Assembly: GCF_000016525.1 (NCBI RefSeq)
Contig: NC_009515.1
Span: forward strand, 770,501 to 834,500
Direction of reading: 5' to 3'
DNA: 64,000 bases
From: Methanobrevibacter smithii ATCC 35061
GTDB lineage: Archaea > Methanobacteriota > Methanobacteria > Methanobacteriales > Methanobacteriaceae
Below are positions 18,084 to 28,147 of this stretch, piece after piece (within the stretch, counting starts at the first letter, position 1; each line of letters starts with the position of its first letter). Below the pieces are notes generated by a model. That model saw only the letters and a list, made by a program, of their open reading frames with translations. It searched no databases and was not told where the DNA came from. Made by a program: the position numbers and the translations under genes.

Positions 18084-18905
18084 CTATTCTAATCCTAAAA
18101 CATCATTCATACTACTTACAATACCTGATTCCGCATCTGGAATGTATCGAATAGCTCTAATTACACCTGCAATAAAAACTTCCCTGGTGTGAGCACGGTG
18201 AGTGAATTCTATTCTTTCACCATCTCCGATAAACATTACAGTGTGGTCTCCAACAATGTCTCCACCACGAATAGCATGTAAACCTATTTCCTCTTTGGTT
18301 CTTTTACCAACCATTCCTTGTCTTCCATAAACTCCTACTTCTTCAGGGTCACGGTCAAGTTCATTAGCTATTACTTCAAATGCAGTCATTGCAGTTCCAG
18401 ATGGAGCATCTTTTTTCTGATTGTGATGTGCTTCAATAATTTCAATGTCAAAATCATTTAAGATAGGAGTTAATTTTTTCAAAGTATTGAAAAATACATT
18501 TACCCCAATAGACATGTTAGATGAAATAACTGCTTTTACATCATTGTCTTTTACATTTTTAATATTTTCAGCCATTTGTTCATCAGTAAAACCAGTAGTA
18601 CCTACTACAACATTAACACCACATGCTGTAGCTTTTTTAACTGTTTCAACTGCTGCATGAGCTATGGTGAAATCAACTAAAACATCTGCTTTAGATTCTT
18701 TTAATGTTTCTTCTAATTTTTCAGCACCGACTATTTTAACTCCAAGTTCACCAGCACCTGCTTGAATACCTGCATCCACTCCAGCTAATGGAGAATTAGG
18801 AATTTCAATAGCTGCTACTACTTCCATATCATCTTGCTGTGTTATTTTTCTAATAATACCGGAGCCCATTCTTCCAGCTGCTCCGGTGACTGCTACTTTA
18901 ATCAT
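18084..18905 (-). CDS. dapB: 4-hydroxy-tetrahydrodipicolinate reductase
   Basis: A 273-residue DapB that reduces hydroxytetrahydrodipicolinate in lysine synthesis. The nucleotide-binding motif GAAGRMGSGI is at residues 8-17, VGTTGFT near residue 102, and the signature HHNQKKDAPSGTA near residue 159 carries the catalytic His pair and Lys. The ATG at 18905 matches the family N-terminus (MIKVAVTGAAG); a TTG at 18917 is in frame but would run into dapA. It lies 13 bases after dapA and nine before asd. Lysine is also a pseudomurein building block in this order. Confidence 0.95.
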   Translation of the reverse strand: MIKVAVTGAAGRMGSGIIRKITQQDDMEVVAAIEIPNSPLAGVDAGIQAGAGELGVKIVGAEKLEETLKESKADVLVDFTIAHAAVETVKKATACGVNVVVGTTGFTDEQMAENIKNVKDNDVKAVISSNMSIGVNVFFNTLKKLTPILNDFDIEIIEAHHNQKKDAPSGTAMTAFEVIANELDRDPEEVGVYGRQGMVGKRTKEEIGLHAIRGGDIVGDHTVMFIGDGERIEFTHRAHTREVFIAGVIRAIRYIPDAESGIVSSMNDVLGLE

Positions 18906-18918
18906 AAATATTACCAAC

Positions 18919-19812
18919 TTAAATTAAATCTGCTTCTTTTAAAGCATTTTTGAGAATTTCAACATTTTCATCTTTCATATCTGTTAACGGTGCCCTGAGA
19001 GGTCCTGCAGGAAGACCCATTATGTTCATTGCTGTTTTTGCAGGTACAGGATTGCTTTCAATGAAAAGAGCGTCAATTACATCAATCATTTCGTAATGAA
19101 GCTCCTGAGCCCTTGTATAATCATCATTTAATATACTGTCAACCATTAAAACCATCCTCTTAGGATCAACATTAGCTGATGCACTGATTACACCAGTTCC
19201 TCCTAAAGCCATGATTGGTAAAGTCAAGCCGTCTTCACCAGACAATATATTGAAATCTTCTTCAAGACCTTCTTTTGTTAAAGCTTTATAAAGTTTGGAT
19301 ACTTTATTTACACTCCCACTAGCTTCTTTAACTGCATCCACACCATCAATTTTAGCTAATTCCACAATAGTTTCAACACTCATGTCTACACCAGTACGTG
19401 ACGGAACATTATATGCTATAATAGGAATATCAGTTGCATCACTAATAGCCTGATAATGTTTAATTAATGCATGCTGTTGTGGTTTATTGTAATAAGGAGT
19501 AATTACTAAAGCGGCATCAGCACCTAATTCTTCTGCAGATTTAGTCAATTCAATAGCTTCATGTGTAGAATTACTACCAGATCCGGCTACTGTTTCGACT
19601 CTGCCACCAACTTCATCAATTAAAATTTCCACTACTTTTCTGTGTTCCTCATGAGTTAATGTAGCTGATTCACCAGAAGTTCCGGCACCAAGCAAACCAG
19701 TTACACCTTTATCAATTAAATAATTAATATTGGATCTAAATCCTTCTTCGTCAATGTTACCATCATCAGTAAATGGAGTTACCATTGCAACATATGTTCC
19801 TTCAAAATTCAT
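18919..19812 (-). CDS. dapA: 4-hydroxy-tetrahydrodipicolinate synthase
   Basis: A 297-residue DapA that condenses pyruvate with aspartate semialdehyde. The TIM-barrel catalytic residues are visible: Thr45 in GAGTSGES, Tyr134 in [11 protein letters not shown] and the Schiff-base Lys162 in DAVKEASG. Length is as usual. The ATG at 19812 overlaps the stop of lysC by four bases (ATGA), so the two are translationally coupled, and dapB follows. Confidence 0.96.
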
Positions 19813-21029
19813 TTTAAAACCTCTTTAATTAATTCAAGTGCTTTTTCACCATCTTTCCAATCGACAAATAATACCACAGCAGTTTGAGAGGAAGAAATCT
19901 CAACAATGTTGATATCGTTTTTTCTAAGCGGGTTTGTAATATTAGAAATAATGCCAGGTTCATCGATAAACTCAGGACTGACTACAGTAATCATAGCTGT
20001 ATCATCACCAAGAGACAATGAACTTAAAACATCTTCATCAATTACCCAACTGTGTAATAAATGATATGCTTTATCAGAATCCTTTTTTTCTACAAATACA
20101 GTTATAGAATTCTGACCTGCTGAAATGCCAAATATGTTAATTTCATTTTCTGCAAGACATGAAGTTAAATCTGCTAAAAGTCCCACTTTTTTGAGCATTT
20201 CTTCTCCAACAATAGCAATGACAGAAATAGGATTTTTATACAAAGATACAGTTTTTAACATGTCTCCTTCAAAAGGGCCAGTTATTTTTGTACCTTCAGA
20301 ACTTAAATCACCATTATTGAAGTTGATAATTTTTGCACTTATAAGCGGATCTTTATATTTTAGAGCATGAGGATGTAAAACCTGTGCTCCATGAGTAGCT
20401 AAGTCCCTCATTTCTTCAACAGAAATTTCATCTAATAATTCAGCTTCTTCTATTTTATTAGGGTCAGTTGACATTACTCCGTCAACATCAGTGACAATAA
20501 CTACATTATTGGCACTTAAACAATGCCCAAGTAAAAATGCAGTTACATCACTGCCGCCCCTCCCAATAGTCGTAATTTCACCACTAGGACCTTTTCCTAA
20601 AAATCCGCAAATAACTGGGATAATACCTTGGCTAATAAGATTTTTTATTCCTTCGCATTTTTTATCAGTTGTTGCAAAATCAATTTTGGCATTGAGTGAA
20701 TTGGAATCAGTTATAACCGGCCATTTATCATTGTATGGATCGATAAATTCTGCCTTTACACCTAAAGATTCAATAGCTGCAGCAAATAATCTTGAGCTAG
20801 TTAATTCACCCATAGCCATTATTTCTGCCTTTTGCTTATCAGTTAAACCTCCACCAATAGCTTCATTAGACAATTCAATTAACTCATCAGTTGCATTATT
20901 AACTGCAGAAACAACTACAACTAATTGATTACCTTTCATATATTCATTTACCACAGATTGCGCTGCTTTTCTAATTCTGGAGCCATCTCCAACCGATGTA
21001 CCTCCGAATTTCGCTACTATTAAATCCAT
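19809..21029 (-). CDS. lysC: Aspartate kinase
   Basis: A 406-residue aspartate kinase, the first and usually feedback-regulated step of the aspartate pathway. The kinase motif [12 protein letters not shown] is at residues 5-16 and [15 protein letters not shown] near residue 155. Two ACT domains follow from about residue 265 ([20 protein letters not shown] and [20 protein letters not shown]), which normally bind lysine or threonine as inhibitors. AGGTGA stands seven bases before the ATG. It is the first gene of the operon; the 192-base AT-rich gap upstream must hold the promoter. Confidence 0.95.
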
Positions 21030-21221
21030 TAATATTCACCTATTTCCATAAAAATTTCACTAGATTTTTGATTAAACAAAAATACCTAATTATTTATATG
21101 AATAAACACATTAATAAACTTTTAAAATAGGTTACAAAAGAATAAAATTAAAAAAAGTAGAATGATAAAATTGAACAAAATAATGATAATAATAAAAAAA
21201 ATTAAAAAAAATGAAAAAGAC

Positions 21222-21419
21222 TTATTCTTGAGTTTGTTCTAATCTCACAAGTCTTGTAACATATCCAGCGATTTTATTTCTTAAATGTTTAGTACTTACA
21301 GTGGAATATTCCATAACTAATTTTTTATTTTGGTCAAAATCAGTAGTGAAGACTCCTTTGTGAGTTTCTATAAGCTCTTTTGCTAAACGTTTAACAAATG
21401 AAGTTCTAATATTACCCAT
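21222..21419 (-). CDS. rps17e: Ribosomal protein S17e
   Basis: A 65-residue archaeal S17e of the small ribosomal subunit. The family sequence is clear: [26 protein letters not shown] and [16 protein letters not shown]. Two in-frame ATG codons lie behind a GGAGG box; the first (21425) is too close to it, so the second (21419), seven bases away, is chosen. The gene overlaps the end of the chorismate mutase gene by eight bases. S17e next to aromatic-pathway genes is, as I recall, a recurring order in Methanobacteriales. Confidence 0.93.
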   Translation of the reverse strand: MGNIRTSFVKRLAKELIETHKGVFTTDFDQNKKLVMEYSTVSTKHLRNKIAGYVTRLVRLEQTQE

Positions 21420-21747
21420 TAACATTCCTCCTTAAAATTTCTTTTTGCTCATTTTTACTTAATGTAGTTAGCATATCCATGATTTGATTACTAATATCAA
21501 CATCAATATGGTTTTTTTCAGACAACTCCCCAATTTTTTTATGAATTGAATCCTCTCTTTTCTTATCATATACAGGCATGCCAATATAGTCCTTTGCAAG
21601 AGCTATATCCATAGCAAATGAAGTTCTCTGACAAATTAAATCAAAAATTTCATTATCAATTTCATCAATGCGTTTTCTAGAGTCTAAAAGCACTTTCTCG
21701 GCATCTTTTTTATCTTTAAAAGATTTTAGCTTGTAATTATTTTTCAA
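21412..21747 (-). CDS. Chorismate mutase (AroQ class)
   Basis: A 111-residue all-helical chorismate mutase that turns chorismate into prephenate for phenylalanine and tyrosine. The AroQ signature is present: [19 protein letters not shown] at about residues 22-40, then [20 protein letters not shown] with the Lys and Arg that bind the substrate. The start is a TTG at 21747 behind GGTGATTTC; no ATG is available near the family N-terminus. It lies between shikimate kinase (upstream, 118-base gap) and S17e (overlapping). Confidence 0.88.
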   Translation of the reverse strand: MKNNYKLKSFKDKKDAEKVLLDSRKRIDEIDNEIFDLICQRTSFAMDIALAKDYIGMPVYDKKREDSIHKKIGELSEKNHIDVDISNQIMDMLTTLSKNEQKEILRRNVNG

Positions 21748-21865
21748 GAAATCACCATCTTTTGATAATAATGATAATAATATAATTTATTAGTATTATA
21801 CTATTTAATACTATGGATTATTTGACGTTTCTAATAAAAATTTATTTTGGTCATACATAAAATTA

Positions 21866-22735
21866 TTATCCTATAAACTGACACCCGATGTTATCAACTT
21901 TTGTTTCAATAACCCTTCCTTCATATTTGGACCAAGTTTCCTTAATATCATCAATTGCTTCATCCTCACATATAGCTACAAATGATGATCCAGTTCCAGA
22001 TAAACCTGAAGCTATTGCACCAACTTCCAAAGCATCAATAGCTATATTGGAATCAAAACCTAAAGTGTTTGCATAAATTAAACCATTTAAATTAAGTGCT
22101 TTAAAATAATCTCCTGATCTGGCCAATCCGAAAGCTGTTTCAACAAGTGGTGACAGCACTTTCATACGGCCAACATCAGAACTTCCGGATTTAGAACCAA
22201 AATTAGGCATATAAACCAAAACAGGATATTCTTCCATTTTCTCTTTGATGATGAATTTTCTATTTTTGTTATCTGTAACAACAACTCCTCCAAAATATGA
22301 AGCTGTTGCATCATCAAATGATCCGGTTATAGTAACTTTTGCCTCAAGAGATGCATCAATAGCTAAATTGATTATTTCCAAATCATCAAGAGGCATTAAA
22401 TTAAATTCTTCTGCAATAATTTTGGAAGATATACTTACAACAGCATTAGATAATGCACTGCTGCTTGATAATCCTGATGCCATCGGCAGTTCTGATTCTG
22501 TCTTAAAATTCATTCCAAAATCATCTGAAGAAATTCCATATTTTTCAAAAGTTTTTTTAGCACAAATCTCCATCAATGTAGTTGGTGCTCCAACATCATT
22601 AGAGCAGGTTATAGAACTATTTTGAGTATTGGCACAGCATTTTATATCCAAACCTATACCAAAAGCAGCACCGAAACCTGTAGCTATTGCATTAATTACT
22701 GTTGCTGAACCTGGAGACCTTACTGATTTTTTCAT
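21866..22735 (-). CDS. aroK: Archaeal shikimate kinase (GHMP kinase family)
   Basis: A 289-residue archaeal-type shikimate kinase, unrelated to the bacterial AroK fold. It phosphorylates shikimate with ATP in aromatic amino-acid synthesis. GHMP motif 1 starts at SPGSATVINAIATGFGAAFG, motif 2 is the ATP-binding ELPMASGLSSSSALSNAVV near residue 85, and the C-terminal GLSGTGSSFVAI near residue 247 is motif 3. Its start overlaps the last base of the glycosyltransferase stop. Proximity to chorismate mutase supports the assignment. Confidence 0.93.
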   Translation of the reverse strand: MKKSVRSPGSATVINAIATGFGAAFGIGLDIKCCANTQNSSITCSNDVGAPTTLMEICAKKTFEKYGISSDDFGMNFKTESELPMASGLSSSSALSNAVVSISSKIIAEEFNLMPLDDLEIINLAIDASLEAKVTITGSFDDATASYFGGVVVTDNKNRKFIIKEKMEEYPVLVYMPNFGSKSGSSDVGRMKVLSPLVETAFGLARSGDYFKALNLNGLIYANTLGFDSNIAIDALEVGAIASGLSGTGSSFVAICEDEAIDDIKETWSKYEGRVIETKVDNIGCQFIG

Positions 22736-23814
22736 TATTTTACCTCATCATAAGGAATTTCAACTTTACTGAATATTTTAGCCCTGTTTCTTGCATTTGA
22801 AGCTAAATTACTTCTAAATTCATCATCCAAAATCATCTTATCAATAGCATCAGATATAGTTTCAGGACTGTTCGGGTCAATTAACAGCCCCACTCCAGGA
22901 GTTATAATTTCTTTAATTCCCCCAACATCACTTCCGATAACGGGTTTTCCGCAGGCCAGAGCTTCAATTAAAACCAGCCCGAAACTTTCTGAAAAAGACG
23001 GCAACACAAGCATATCTGCACATGGCATAATATTTTCCACATCATTTCTGGCCCCTGTGAAATAAACATCAGAAATATTTTCTTTTTCTGCTTTATCCTT
23101 AAGCTGTTTTAAAAGAGGACCATTTCCTACAACAACAAGATTATAATCAGTTTTAGCTATTTTTTTAGCTTCCAGTAAAGAATTTACATTTTTACGTTTG
23201 ATAATATTGCCTACAAAAAGAACAATGGGCTTATCATTTTTAAATTGTGATTTGAACTGAGTATTTGAATTATTATTAAACTTATCAATATCCACAGAAT
23301 TCCAATACAACCTTGTTTTATTTTCAATTCCAGGAACTTTAGTAGCTAATATTTCATCTTTCAAAGCATTGCTTACTGCAAAAATAACATCTGCCTTTTT
23401 TAATACTTTTTTAATAATAGGCCTCATGAAAAACTGTTTTTTATACATTTCAAACATGTCAGAACCATGTGCAGTTATATATGTTTTAATACCATGTTTT
23501 TTTCCAACTTCAACACTTGCTGCCCCTGCAGGAAACAGGTAATGGCCATGGATAATATCAATATCAACTTCTTTTAATAAGTTTTCCAATGCTTTTTTTG
23601 CATTTATCTTAAACATCAATCCACGGATTCCAGGAATATTAACTCCTTTGGTTCCGATTACATGAATACCCTCAATATCTTCAATATCTTTATGAGGATA
23701 AGTTATTACATAAACTTTATGACCTTGTTTTACAAGTTCCTTGGATAAAGTATGAATATGAACCCCTACACCACCTACATGAGGCGGAAACTGACCGACC
23801 ATTGCTATTTTCAT
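22735..23814 (-). CDS. Glycosyltransferase family 4
   Basis: A 359-residue GT4 glycosyltransferase that moves a sugar from a nucleotide-sugar donor to an unidentified acceptor. The N-terminal domain begins MKIAMVGQFPPHVGGVGVHI with the acceptor-side Gly-rich loop; the donor-side signature with its paired Glu residues is SFSESFGLVLIEALACGKPVI near residue 278. No membrane segment is seen. Both ends overlap neighbours (cbiD by four bases as ATGA, aroK by one), so it is part of a coupled run, although its partners belong to other pathways. Surface glycan or glycolipid synthesis is likely but inferred. Confidence 0.85.
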   Translation of the reverse strand: MKIAMVGQFPPHVGGVGVHIHTLSKELVKQGHKVYVITYPHKDIEDIEGIHVIGTKGVNIPGIRGLMFKINAKKALENLLKEVDIDIIHGHYLFPAGAASVEVGKKHGIKTYITAHGSDMFEMYKKQFFMRPIIKKVLKKADVIFAVSNALKDEILATKVPGIENKTRLYWNSVDIDKFNNNSNTQFKSQFKNDKPIVLFVGNIIKRKNVNSLLEAKKIAKTDYNLVVVGNGPLLKQLKDKAEKENISDVYFTGARNDVENIMPCADMLVLPSFSESFGLVLIEALACGKPVIGSDVGGIKEIITPGVGLLIDPNSPETISDAIDKMILDDEFRSNLASNARNRAKIFSKVEIPYDEVK

Positions 23815-24896
23815 AATAAAAACCTTTCAAAATTATCATTTAAATAGTTACCTTCCATATCAACCAAAATAACATTTAAATCTAAATCAAATCTCTGCAT
23901 ACATCTCTCTTTAATAGCCAATGCAATACTATTACAAACATCCAAATGCAAATTTTCTTCATCTAAAATATCCAACATGTCTTCAGTTGTTTTAGAATCA
24001 TACAGTTTCTGAAGTGTTTTTGTATCAGCACCGCAAATACCTGCATGAGTAATCATTATTTCCCGTCTTCCGTCTGCTATTGCATGTTTGGTGTTAAAAA
24101 TTCCACCGGCTATTTTAATCAGCTTTCCAATGTGACCAAAGAAAGTAAATTCATCAATTCCTCTTTTTTTGGCTTCCTCAAACATAAAACCCACATAATT
24201 TCCAGTCTGAATAATATGCTGCTTTGTAATGTCAAGTTGCTTTAATGCCAATTTTTCACCAATATTTCCCGGAACAAAAACCAGATTATCCAAATTTAAA
24301 GCCAATGCAACATCTATTTGAGTAACAATGGAATTTTTATAAGCTTCACTAGACATGGATCTGGCTATTCCAGTAGTTCCAATGACAGATATTCCTCCAA
24401 CAATACCCAATTTAGGATTCATTGTTTTTTTAGCTATCTTTCGACCTTCAGGAATTGAAATTGTTACTTTAGCTACTTTATCTTCCGGCAAAATCCTTTC
24501 CAAATTTTTCCTAATCATTCTGCGGGGAACCGGATTTATTGCATATTCCCCCACTGGAATTTGAAGGCCAGGTTTTGTTATTTTACCAACACCCTCACCA
24601 CCAGTTATTATGACACTATCTCCATCACTGGTTTTATCCAATAATTCAACAGTAGCAACAATAGCCAGACCTACAGTAACATCAGGATCATTATAAGGAT
24701 TCTTATGAGCTACAGCACAGGCAGAAGAATGAGATAACCTTTTGCATTCATCAATTATAATGTCTAAAGTTTTTTTAGGTGTTTTGACTTTGACACAATC
24801 AATATCTGAAGTATCCAAAATAGATTCCAAAGCTGCAAGAGAACAGGCAGTAGCTATAGTTCCAGTAGTAACTCCAGTATAATTTTCATTTGTCAT
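23811..24896 (-). CDS. cbiD: Cobalt-precorrin-5B (C1)-methyltransferase
   Basis: A 361-residue CbiD, which methylates C1 of the corrin ring in anaerobic cobalamin synthesis. The family start GVTTGTIATACSLAAL is at residues 8-23, ITGGEGVGKITKPGLQIPVGE near residue 95 and FFGHIGKLIKIAGGIFNTK near residue 254. Its stop overlaps the start of the glycosyltransferase gene by four bases. Other cbi genes are not adjacent, but cbiZ is in the same window. Confidence 0.92.
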   Translation of the reverse strand: MTNENYTGVTTGTIATACSLAALESILDTSDIDCVKVKTPKKTLDIIIDECKRLSHSSACAVAHKNPYNDPDVTVGLAIVATVELLDKTSDGDSVIITGGEGVGKITKPGLQIPVGEYAINPVPRRMIRKNLERILPEDKVAKVTISIPEGRKIAKKTMNPKLGIVGGISVIGTTGIARSMSSEAYKNSIVTQIDVALALNLDNLVFVPGNIGEKLALKQLDITKQHIIQTGNYVGFMFEEAKKRGIDEFTFFGHIGKLIKIAGGIFNTKHAIADGRREIMITHAGICGADTKTLQKLYDSKTTEDMLDILDEENLHLDVCNSIALAIKERCMQRFDLDLNVILVDMEGNYLNDNFERFLL

Positions 24897-24926
24897 GTTT
24901 ACAAGTTATAAAAAAAGAAGATAAAA

Positions 24927-25187
24927 TTAAATCAAAGATTTAACTTTATTAACAAGTTCATCTAAAGCAGGTGCACCAACAAATGCCACTTCATCATTAA
25001 TAGCTATTGTAGGAACAGCCATAATTCCAAGGCCAATTGCTTTTTGCCTATTTTCTTCTGAAGCAATATTACAAACAATAATATCCGCAGCATCACCTAA
25101 AACTTCTTTTGCTTCATTAGCAACATTAACTGCAGCCGGACAATGAGGACAGCTATCAGATGTAAATACTTCTACTTTCACTACCAT
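24927..25187 (-). CDS. Thioredoxin/glutaredoxin-like protein (CPHC active site)
   Basis: An 86-residue redox protein of the archaeal small thioredoxin type. The active-site pair is Cys13 and Cys16 in DSCPHC, and the cis-proline is in IMAVPTIAIN at about residue 58. Family members in methanogens are reduced by F420- or ferredoxin-dependent reductases and pass electrons to enzyme disulfides; the partner here is not shown. It begins behind GGAGATAAAAACC and stands 30 bases upstream of cbiD on the minus strand, divergent from hel308. Confidence 0.88.
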   Translation of the reverse strand: MVVKVEVFTSDSCPHCPAAVNVANEAKEVLGDAADIIVCNIASEENRQKAIGLGIMAVPTIAINDEVAFVGAPALDELVNKVKSLI

Positions 25188-25300
25188 GGTTTTTATCTCC
25201 TATTAAATTAATTGATTGAATAATTTATGAAAACTTATATATAACTGTTAGCACAAGTTTTTAAGAAAAATTATTCATCAAATGGACACTACAAATATTT

Positions 25301-25309
25301 ATTATATAT
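25301..25309 (+). promoter_or_regulatory. TATA box of hel308
   Basis: ATTATATAT lies about 23 bases before the ATG at 25328, which has no ribosome-binding site, so the transcript is probably leaderless. Confidence 0.5.
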
Positions 25310-25327
25310 GAAAAAAATAAATTTTAA

Positions 25328-27409
25328 ATGATTACTATGGAAAATTTGTCAAATGATATAAAAACAATAATAAATACTGCTTATCCGTACATAAAGGAAT
25401 TCAATCCCGCGCAAAAAGCAGTAATCGAATCAGGATACTTAGAAGATAAATCTAATTATATTATATCAATTCCAACGGCCAGTGGTAAAACAGTACTTGG
25501 AATTCTGCCTGCTCTGAAAACTATTTTAAATGGTGGAAAAGCCATTTATGCAGCACCCCTTCTTTCAATTCAAAATGAAAAAGTAAAAGAATTTAAAGCC
25601 TTTGAAGAACATGGAATTAAAGTAGGCAAACACCCATCCAACTCCGATTTATCTGTTATGGTTTTTGAATCATTTGATGCGCTTACAAGATTTTCCTGGA
25701 ATGTACTTCGTGAAGTAGATACACTGATTATTGACGAATTCCATATGATCGGAGAATACTCAAGAGGACCCACATTAGAATCAGCTATTACAAGAGCTAA
25801 AATTATCAATCCAAGTTTAAGAATAATTGCTCTTTCAGCTACTTTAAAAAACATAGATGAAATTGAACAGTGGCTTGACGGGAAAACTGTAGAACATAAT
25901 TACAGACCAGTGCCTTTAAATAAAGAAGTTTTGGATGCTGAAATGTTCAATACAAAAAATAAAAACGATGTTATTGTAAAAATTGTTGAAAAAGCTATTG
26001 AAGACAATTCACAAGCATTAAGTTTTGTGTCAACAAGAAGATTTACAGAAAGCTTAGCTACCTATGTCGCTAAAAAAATAGATAAAAAAACAACAAAGGA
26101 ACAAAAACAGAAATTTAAACAGGTAGCTGATAAATTACTGGAAGTTCCAAAGAAAAAAGGATCACTTCCAACTACAACCTGTCTTAAACTGGCTGAAGCT
26201 GCTGAAAAAGGAGTTGTATTCCATCATGCAGGACTTTTCAATGAACAGAAAGAAATAATTGAAGATGAATTCAGAAACGGGAATATACTGATGATTACTG
26301 CAACTCCAAGTTTGATGTATGGTGTTAATTTGCCATCAAAATATGTGGTAATCAGAGACCACACCCGATGGACAAGCAACGGTCCTGCATCAATACCTGT
26401 TTTTGATTATGAACAGATGTCCGGAAGAGCCGGAAGACCGCAATATGATGATGTAGGGTATTCCTATTTGGTAGCTAAAACAATGGATGAGGCATTTGAC
26501 CTGGAAGCTCGTTATGTTAACGGTGAAATTGAATTAACAAATTCAAAATTAATAGACAACAAAGATGCCATCTACAAACAGATTATAGCACAAATCGCAT
26601 CTTCACTTTCCAAAAACCTTGATGATTTAAATGATTTCTTTGGAAAAACATTATACGGATTCCAAATGAAAAACAATCCATCCATGTCCATGTTTGCTCA
26701 GGACAGTTTAAACTGGGAGCTTGAAAGCGCTCTTGAATTCCTGCTTCAAAATGGAATAATAAGAGCCACCCCAGAAGGACTTAAAACAACAGACTTCGGT
26801 AATCTAATAGCTAAATCAAACTATGCAGTTGAAACAGCTGTAAAAATTAAGGAATATGTTTCAACTATGGAAAAATTAAACCCTGCAGAAATGATTTATG
26901 CATTAGCTGAAACTCCTGATTTACCATTAATTTCATTTAAAGGAAGAAAAAGCAAAGACCCTGTTCGTGACAAACTGTCTGAATGCGGCCTTTTTGCAGT
27001 TGATATAGGAAACCCCGAAGCCACTGCCGTTTCTTTAATCGAATGGATTGATGAGCGAAATGAGTATGAAATTGAAAATGCATACAATGTTTATTCAGCA
27101 TCTACCAGAAGATCAGCTTATGAAGCTTCCCGTTTAGTTAAATTTGCTAAAAACACACTTGAAGTTCTTGGCAATTATTCCAACCTGAAAGACATGGATT
27201 ATTTATCTGCCAGATTATATTACGGAGTAAAAGAAGATATAATCCCCCTTGTTGTAGGAGTTAAAAGACTTGGAAGAAAAAGAGCAAGACTTCTTATGAA
27301 AACATTCGGCGATAATTTAAGTGAAGCCAGTGAAAAAGATTTACAAAAAGTAGAAGGTATCGGTCCAAAACTTGCAGGTAAAGTTAAAATATTTACTATG
27401 AATCATTAA
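25328..27409 (+). CDS. hel308: Hel308-type ATP-dependent DNA helicase
   Basis: A 693-residue superfamily 2 helicase of the archaeal Hel308 type, which unwinds stalled replication forks. Walker A is PTASGKT at residues 49-55, the Walker B box reads DEFH at 136-139, motif III is SATL at 170-173, and motif VI is QMSGRAGRP near residue 376. The C-terminus carries a helix-hairpin-helix (KVEGIGPKLAGKVK). Length and order are as in the family. The ATG at 25328 has no ribosome-binding site and is about 23 bases from a TATA box. A second ATG three codons later is possible. Confidence 0.9.
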   Translation: MITMENLSNDIKTIINTAYPYIKEFNPAQKAVIESGYLEDKSNYIISIPTASGKTVLGILPALKTILNGGKAIYAAPLLSIQNEKVKEFKAFEEHGIKVGKHPSNSDLSVMVFESFDALTRFSWNVLREVDTLIIDEFHMIGEYSRGPTLESAITRAKIINPSLRIIALSATLKNIDEIEQWLDGKTVEHNYRPVPLNKEVLDAEMFNTKNKNDVIVKIVEKAIEDNSQALSFVSTRRFTESLATYVAKKIDKKTTKEQKQKFKQVADKLLEVPKKKGSLPTTTCLKLAEAAEKGVVFHHAGLFNEQKEIIEDEFRNGNILMITATPSLMYGVNLPSKYVVIRDHTRWTSNGPASIPVFDYEQMSGRAGRPQYDDVGYSYLVAKTMDEAFDLEARYVNGEIELTNSKLIDNKDAIYKQIIAQIASSLSKNLDDLNDFFGKTLYGFQMKNNPSMSMFAQDSLNWELESALEFLLQNGIIRATPEGLKTTDFGNLIAKSNYAVETAVKIKEYVSTMEKLNPAEMIYALAETPDLPLISFKGRKSKDPVRDKLSECGLFAVDIGNPEATAVSLIEWIDERNEYEIENAYNVYSASTRRSAYEASRLVKFAKNTLEVLGNYSNLKDMDYLSARLYYGVKEDIIPLVVGVKRLGRKRARLLMKTFGDNLSEASEKDLQKVEGIGPKLAGKVKIFTMNH

Positions 27410-27426
27410 AAAAAGAAAGGATGAAA

Positions 27427-27723
27427 CTATCCTCCACCATTAGCTGCACTGGAAGATATTTCAACATCCTCAAACATTTTTTCAGAGTTTTTAATGGCTT
27501 CAATATCTATATCCTTATCATCATGATAAGTTTTAGTTTTAAAATCTTCATCATTTAATAATTCTAATTTATTTGCAAGATACCATAAATTAGTTTTATC
27601 GATTTTAACCCAGGAAGCATCATTTTCCACTTTACTGTCAGTAACCTCACCAACAGTTCCAGTATCTACATATCTTACATGTGATCCAAGATCTATTTCC
27701 CTATTTCTTGCATCAACAATCAT
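27427..27723 (-). CDS. DUF2098 family protein
   Basis: A 98-residue protein of the archaeal DUF2098 family, of unknown function. The first 60 residues (SHVRYVDTGTVGEVTD ... WVKIDKTNLWYLANKLELL) look like a small beta-barrel; the acidic C-terminal part (about residues 60-98) is probably flexible. It is convergent with hel308, 17 bases away, and 30 bases downstream of a PRC-barrel gene in the same direction. Confidence 0.75.
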   Translation of the reverse strand: MIVDARNREIDLGSHVRYVDTGTVGEVTDSKVENDASWVKIDKTNLWYLANKLELLNDEDFKTKTYHDDKDIDIEAIKNSEKMFEDVEISSSAANGGG

Positions 27724-27753
27724 TTTTAAAAACCCCTTTTTAAGAATACTTAT

Positions 27754-28032
27754 TTATTCTTCTTTTTCTACTTCAACTTTTTGAGCTTCAACTTCTTCTT
27801 CAGCTTCTTCAGGTTTAGGTAATTCTTTAGCTAAAATAACATATCCACCAATGGTTTCAATGTCTTCGAAAGGTACTTCAAGTTCTTCTTTAGAAAATAC
27901 TCCTTTTTTTAAAGAAACAATCATGGAATTGATAGTTCCTTCTTTTTGATCAATATCAAAATCACTTACAGTTCCAACTTCATATGCGTTTTTATCTAAA
28001 ACTTTAGAGTTTAAAACTTCTTTAATATTCAT
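27754..28032 (-). CDS. PRC-barrel domain protein with acidic tail
   Basis: A 92-residue protein: one PRC-barrel (MNIKEVLNSKVLDKNAYEVG to TIGGYVILAKELPK, residues 1-75) and a Glu-rich tail. A GTG at 28041 is in frame, but the ATG at 28032 matches the domain start and has GTGAT ahead of it. It precedes the DUF2098 gene and is divergent from elp3. Function unknown; compare the other PRC-barrel gene at 8968-9201, which lacks the tail. Confidence 0.77.
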   Translation of the reverse strand: MNIKEVLNSKVLDKNAYEVGTVSDFDIDQKEGTINSMIVSLKKGVFSKEELEVPFEDIETIGGYVILAKELPKPEEAEEEVEAQKVEVEKEE

Positions 28033-28147
28033 AGTTATCACATTATTTTTAGATATTTTAAAGAAAATATCTTCTATAAAACAGTAAATATTATAATTAT
28101 ATCAATATAAATAATTAACTATTAAATTTATAAAAGGTTAGAATAAT

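Noticed and set aside
20491-20928. 145-residue open frame opposite lysC
   Set aside because: Antisense shadow of a well-supported aspartate kinase gene; composition rich in Ser and Pro as typical for such shadows.
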